From: Desulfobacteraceae bacterium
GTDB taxonomy: Bacteria; Desulfobacterota; Desulfobacteria; Desulfobacterales; JAABSP01
DNA: 7,985 nucleotides
Direction: 5' to 3'
Assembly (NCBI GenBank): GCA_011390035.1
Contig: JAABTE010000113.1
Coordinates: forward strand, 1-7,985
The position numbers and the translations under genes were made by a program. The notes beneath the pieces were generated by a model that was given only the letters and a program-made list of their open reading frames with translations, searched no databases and had not been told where the DNA came from. Shown here in pieces: positions 5,883 to 7,985 of the stretch; positions within the stretch are counted from its first letter, which is position 1, and every line of letters starts with the position of its first letter.

Positions 5883-7985
5883 ATGAACGAGCAAGCGAGA
5901 ACCGGCGTGTTTCTTTGTCGCTGCGGAGACCGAATCGCCCCCCATGTGGATCTTGACCGGCTGGCCGAGGGGGTCGGCGGAGCGCCCGGCGTTATCCATT
6001 GCCAAACCCTTTCCCAGCCCTGCCAGCGGCCGGGCTTTGACGCCATCTCCTCGGCGGTGGCCAAAAACCACCTGAACCGGGTGGTGGTGGCCGGTTGCGA
6101 GGGCCGGCTGATGCTCAAACGGTTCGAGTCCGAGCTTGCCCCCCTGGGCCTGCTCAAGGGCCAGATCGACATGGTCAATGTCCGGGGCCATGTGGTGGCG
6201 GTCTCCGACCTGTCGCCCAGGGAGCGGGCGGACAAGGCGGCCCGTCTGGTACTCGCCGCGGCCGCCGAGATGGCCGCCATGCGCCCCACCACCCTGACTG
6301 CGGCGAAGCTGGGCGGCCCCGTGCTGATCGCCGGCGGCGGCGCGGCCTCCTATGCCGCGGCCCGGGAGCTGGACAACGAGGGGATCGATTTCATCCTGGC
6401 CGCCCCCACCCATGATCCGGCGGAGGTGGTCCGGCGCCTGCCACGGGCCTATCCCGGCGAGGGCGGCCTGCGCAAGCGCTTTCTGGAGCAGGTGAGGGCG
6501 GTGGTCAACAGCCCCCGGGCAACCCTGCTGCCGCCGGGGTCCTTCATCGGTCTTTCCGGGGTCACGGGCCGGTATTCCCTCACCTTTCTGGAAGATCAGA
6601 CCGGCATCGTCCGCCAGATCCATGCGGGCCTGATCATCGCCTGCCTGGACGCGGAGCTGGGACCGCCGGGGCCCGCCCTGGGCCATGACGGCCGGAGCGT
6701 GCTGCACCTGTCGGAGATGGAAAGCTATTTTCAGGAGGTGGGCATCCCCCGTGGCAGGGTGGTCTTCTGGGTGAGCGATTACGAGACGGAGCAGGGCGAG
6801 TTCGCCCCCATGTCTGCCCGGAGCGCCTGGGCCCTGGCCGCCCAGATCCGGGAAAGCGTCCCGTCCAGCAAGGTCTCCATCCTGTATGATGAGCGCATGG
6901 AGATCCCCTTGAACGCAGGCGAGCGGGTACTCAACCGGCGGCTGGGCATCGAGTGGGTGCCATACGACAAGGCCGTGCGGCCGGCGGTGCAGGATCGGCA
7001 GGTGACCTTCTGCGGCGTGCAGGAACACCTGGAGCATGAGATCGAGTGGGACCTGCTGGCGCTGTCTCCCGTGCGGGGCCTGGGCGGCGACGCCCTGCGC
7101 ACCGCCCGGACGCTGGGCCTGGTGCATAAGGAGGATCGCTTCCTCACCGGCCATCACGCCCGGGTCCGTCCCGAGATGGTGGGCCGGGAAGAGAGCTATC
7201 TTGCCGGCAGCGGCCGCTATCCGTGCGACCTGCGCGAGGCCATGGCCCAGGGCAGCCGGGCCGGCATCCGCAGCGCCGAGATGCTTAAAAAGTCGGCCGA
7301 TGGCCTGCTCTTTGTCCCCCGCAACGTCTGCGTGGTGGACCCTGATGTCTGCATTGGCTGCGGCCAGTGCCAGGAGCTGTGCGACTGCGGCGGCATTGGT
7401 GTCGAGACCGGCGTGGGCGGCGGCCTGCCCAGGGTGGTGGATCCCATGGTCTGCACCGGCGGCGGCACCTGCGCGGCGGCCTGCCCCTATCACGCCCTGG
7501 TGCTTCAGAACAACTCCAACGACCAGCGGGAGGCCCGGCTGGCGGCCCTGTCCGGCATGATGGGCCCGGACGGCGTGGTGGCCATGGCCTGCGCCTGGGG
7601 CGGCCTGCCCGCCGCGGACATCGCCGGCAAGATGGGCCTCAAGTACGACCCCCGCGTCCACATCCTGGGCATTCCCTGCGTGGGCCAGATCGACCCGTGC
7701 ATCATGGCCCGGGCCTTTTTAGAGGGCGCCCCCGGCCTGCTGCTTGTGGGCTGCCTGCCGGAAGAGTGCCACCACTCCTACGGCGTGGACCATGCCTGGA
7801 GCCGGGTGAGCCTGATAAAGAAGCTGCTGACCCTGTCCGGCTTCGACCGGCGGCGCATCGCCCTGGCCCACGCGGACCTGAACCGGCCCGAGGATTTCGT
7901 GGCCACGGCCAACGCCTTCGCCCGGGCCATCAAGGCGCTCGGCCCCATCCCGCGCACGGCAGAGAACATCGACAAGCTGGAATGC
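5883..7985 (+). CDS. HdrA-like protein fused to an MvhD-like domain (partial at the right edge)
   Basis: The frame is open from ATG 5883 to the last base, 701 codons without a stop. AGGAG at 5871-5875 is seven bases upstream; an in-frame ATG at 5877 is too close to that site. Residues 1-135 resemble the HdrA N-terminal domain (FLCRCG with Cys12/Cys14, Cys40, Cys47, RVVVAGCEG with Cys72). A Rossmann-like flavoprotein region follows (GGPVLIAGGGAASYAA at 144-159), and HdrA-like segments EWDLLALS (388-395), VRPEMVGREESYLAG (428-442) and REAMAQGSRAG (451-461). A ferredoxin domain at about 480-540 has Cys490/493/496/500, then Cys524, Gly527, Cys530, Cys534. An MvhD-like domain from about 560 has Cys570, Cys599, Cys624 and Cys629 (GCLPEEC). 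Classical HdrA carries flavin and links electron donors to heterodisulfide reductase or ferredoxin; here it would connect the NuoEF-type module to another acceptor. Several cofactor motifs deviate. QmoB-like proteins share this HdrA-plus-MvhD plan and are an alternative relative. Confidence 0.85.
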   Translation, partial: MNEQARTGVFLCRCGDRIAPHVDLDRLAEGVGGAPGVIHCQTLSQPCQRPGFDAISSAVAKNHLNRVVVAGCEGRLMLKRFESELAPLGLLKGQIDMVNVRGHVVAVSDLSPRERADKAARLVLAAAAEMAAMRPTTLTAAKLGGPVLIAGGGAASYAAARELDNEGIDFILAAPTHDPAEVVRRLPRAYPGEGGLRKRFLEQVRAVVNSPRATLLPPGSFIGLSGVTGRYSLTFLEDQTGIVRQIHAGLIIACLDAELGPPGPALGHDGRSVLHLSEMESYFQEVGIPRGRVVFWVSDYETEQGEFAPMSARSAWALAAQIRESVPSSKVSILYDERMEIPLNAGERVLNRRLGIEWVPYDKAVRPAVQDRQVTFCGVQEHLEHEIEWDLLALSPVRGLGGDALRTARTLGLVHKEDRFLTGHHARVRPEMVGREESYLAGSGRYPCDLREAMAQGSRAGIRSAEMLKKSADGLLFVPRNVCVVDPDVCIGCGQCQELCDCGGIGVETGVGGGLPRVVDPMVCTGGGTCAAACPYHALVLQNNSNDQREARLAALSGMMGPDGVVAMACAWGGLPAADIAGKMGLKYDPRVHILGIPCVGQIDPCIMARAFLEGAPGLLLVGCLPEECHHSYGVDHAWSRVSLIKKLLTLSGFDRRRIALAHADLNRPEDFVATANAFARAIKALGPIPRTAENIDKLEC

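Noticed and set aside
5775..7661. A 628-codon open frame on the minus strand opposite the HdrA-like gene
   Set aside because: It is low-complexity, rich in Gly, Ala, His, Gln and Pro, with no recognisable domain. It exactly opposes a plus-strand frame with clear HdrA and ferredoxin motifs. High GC3 suppresses stops on the opposite strand.

Overview
The window reads as a high-GC anaerobe, most likely a sulfate-reducing or syntrophic deltaproteobacterium (Desulfobacterota). The evidence is a NuoE/NuoF/ferredoxin/HdrA-type electron-transfer cluster behind a canonical sigma-54 promoter, strong GC3 bias, and signalling genes typical of that group. No rRNA, tRNA or taxonomic marker is present, so the assignment is inference. 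I see no tRNA, rRNA, CRISPR array, insertion sequence or integrase.

Left half (about 1-2314, minus strand): a signalling operon transcribed leftward. In order it holds a REC-GGDEF diguanylate cyclase response regulator (2314 to 1397), a secreted family-3 solute-binding protein (1353 to 385), and the N-terminus of a membrane-anchored sensor-like protein (368 to beyond position 1). The gaps are 43 and 16 bases. A plausible reading is periplasmic ligand sensing coupled to c-di-GMP output, but the catalytic part of the sensor lies outside the window.

Middle (2315-2816): a 502-base divergent intergenic region. Its right half holds the clearest regulatory architecture here: a perfect-looking -24/-12 sigma-54 promoter at 2727-2742. 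About 70-130 bases upstream lie three copies of CCGCTGTTTC spaced 11 and 21 bases apart and an inverted partner, which together look like an enhancer array for a bacterial enhancer-binding protein.

Right half (2817-7985, plus strand): four tightly packed genes. They are a NuoE-like [2Fe-2S] protein, a NuoF-like flavoprotein with an N-terminal thioredoxin-like [2Fe-2S] domain and a C-terminal 2[4Fe-4S] domain, a short NuoG/HoxU-like iron-sulfur protein without a catalytic domain, and a long HdrA/MvhD-like fusion running off the right edge. The first three form a diaphorase module that would take electrons from or give them to NAD(H). The fourth would link that module to another redox partner. 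No hydrogenase H-cluster domain, formate dehydrogenase or HdrBC is present in the window. The most notable oddity is the HdrA-like protein: the flavin-binding and several cluster-binding motifs of classical HdrA are eroded and the usual inserted ferredoxin domain is absent, while the reading frame is intact for all 701 visible codons.
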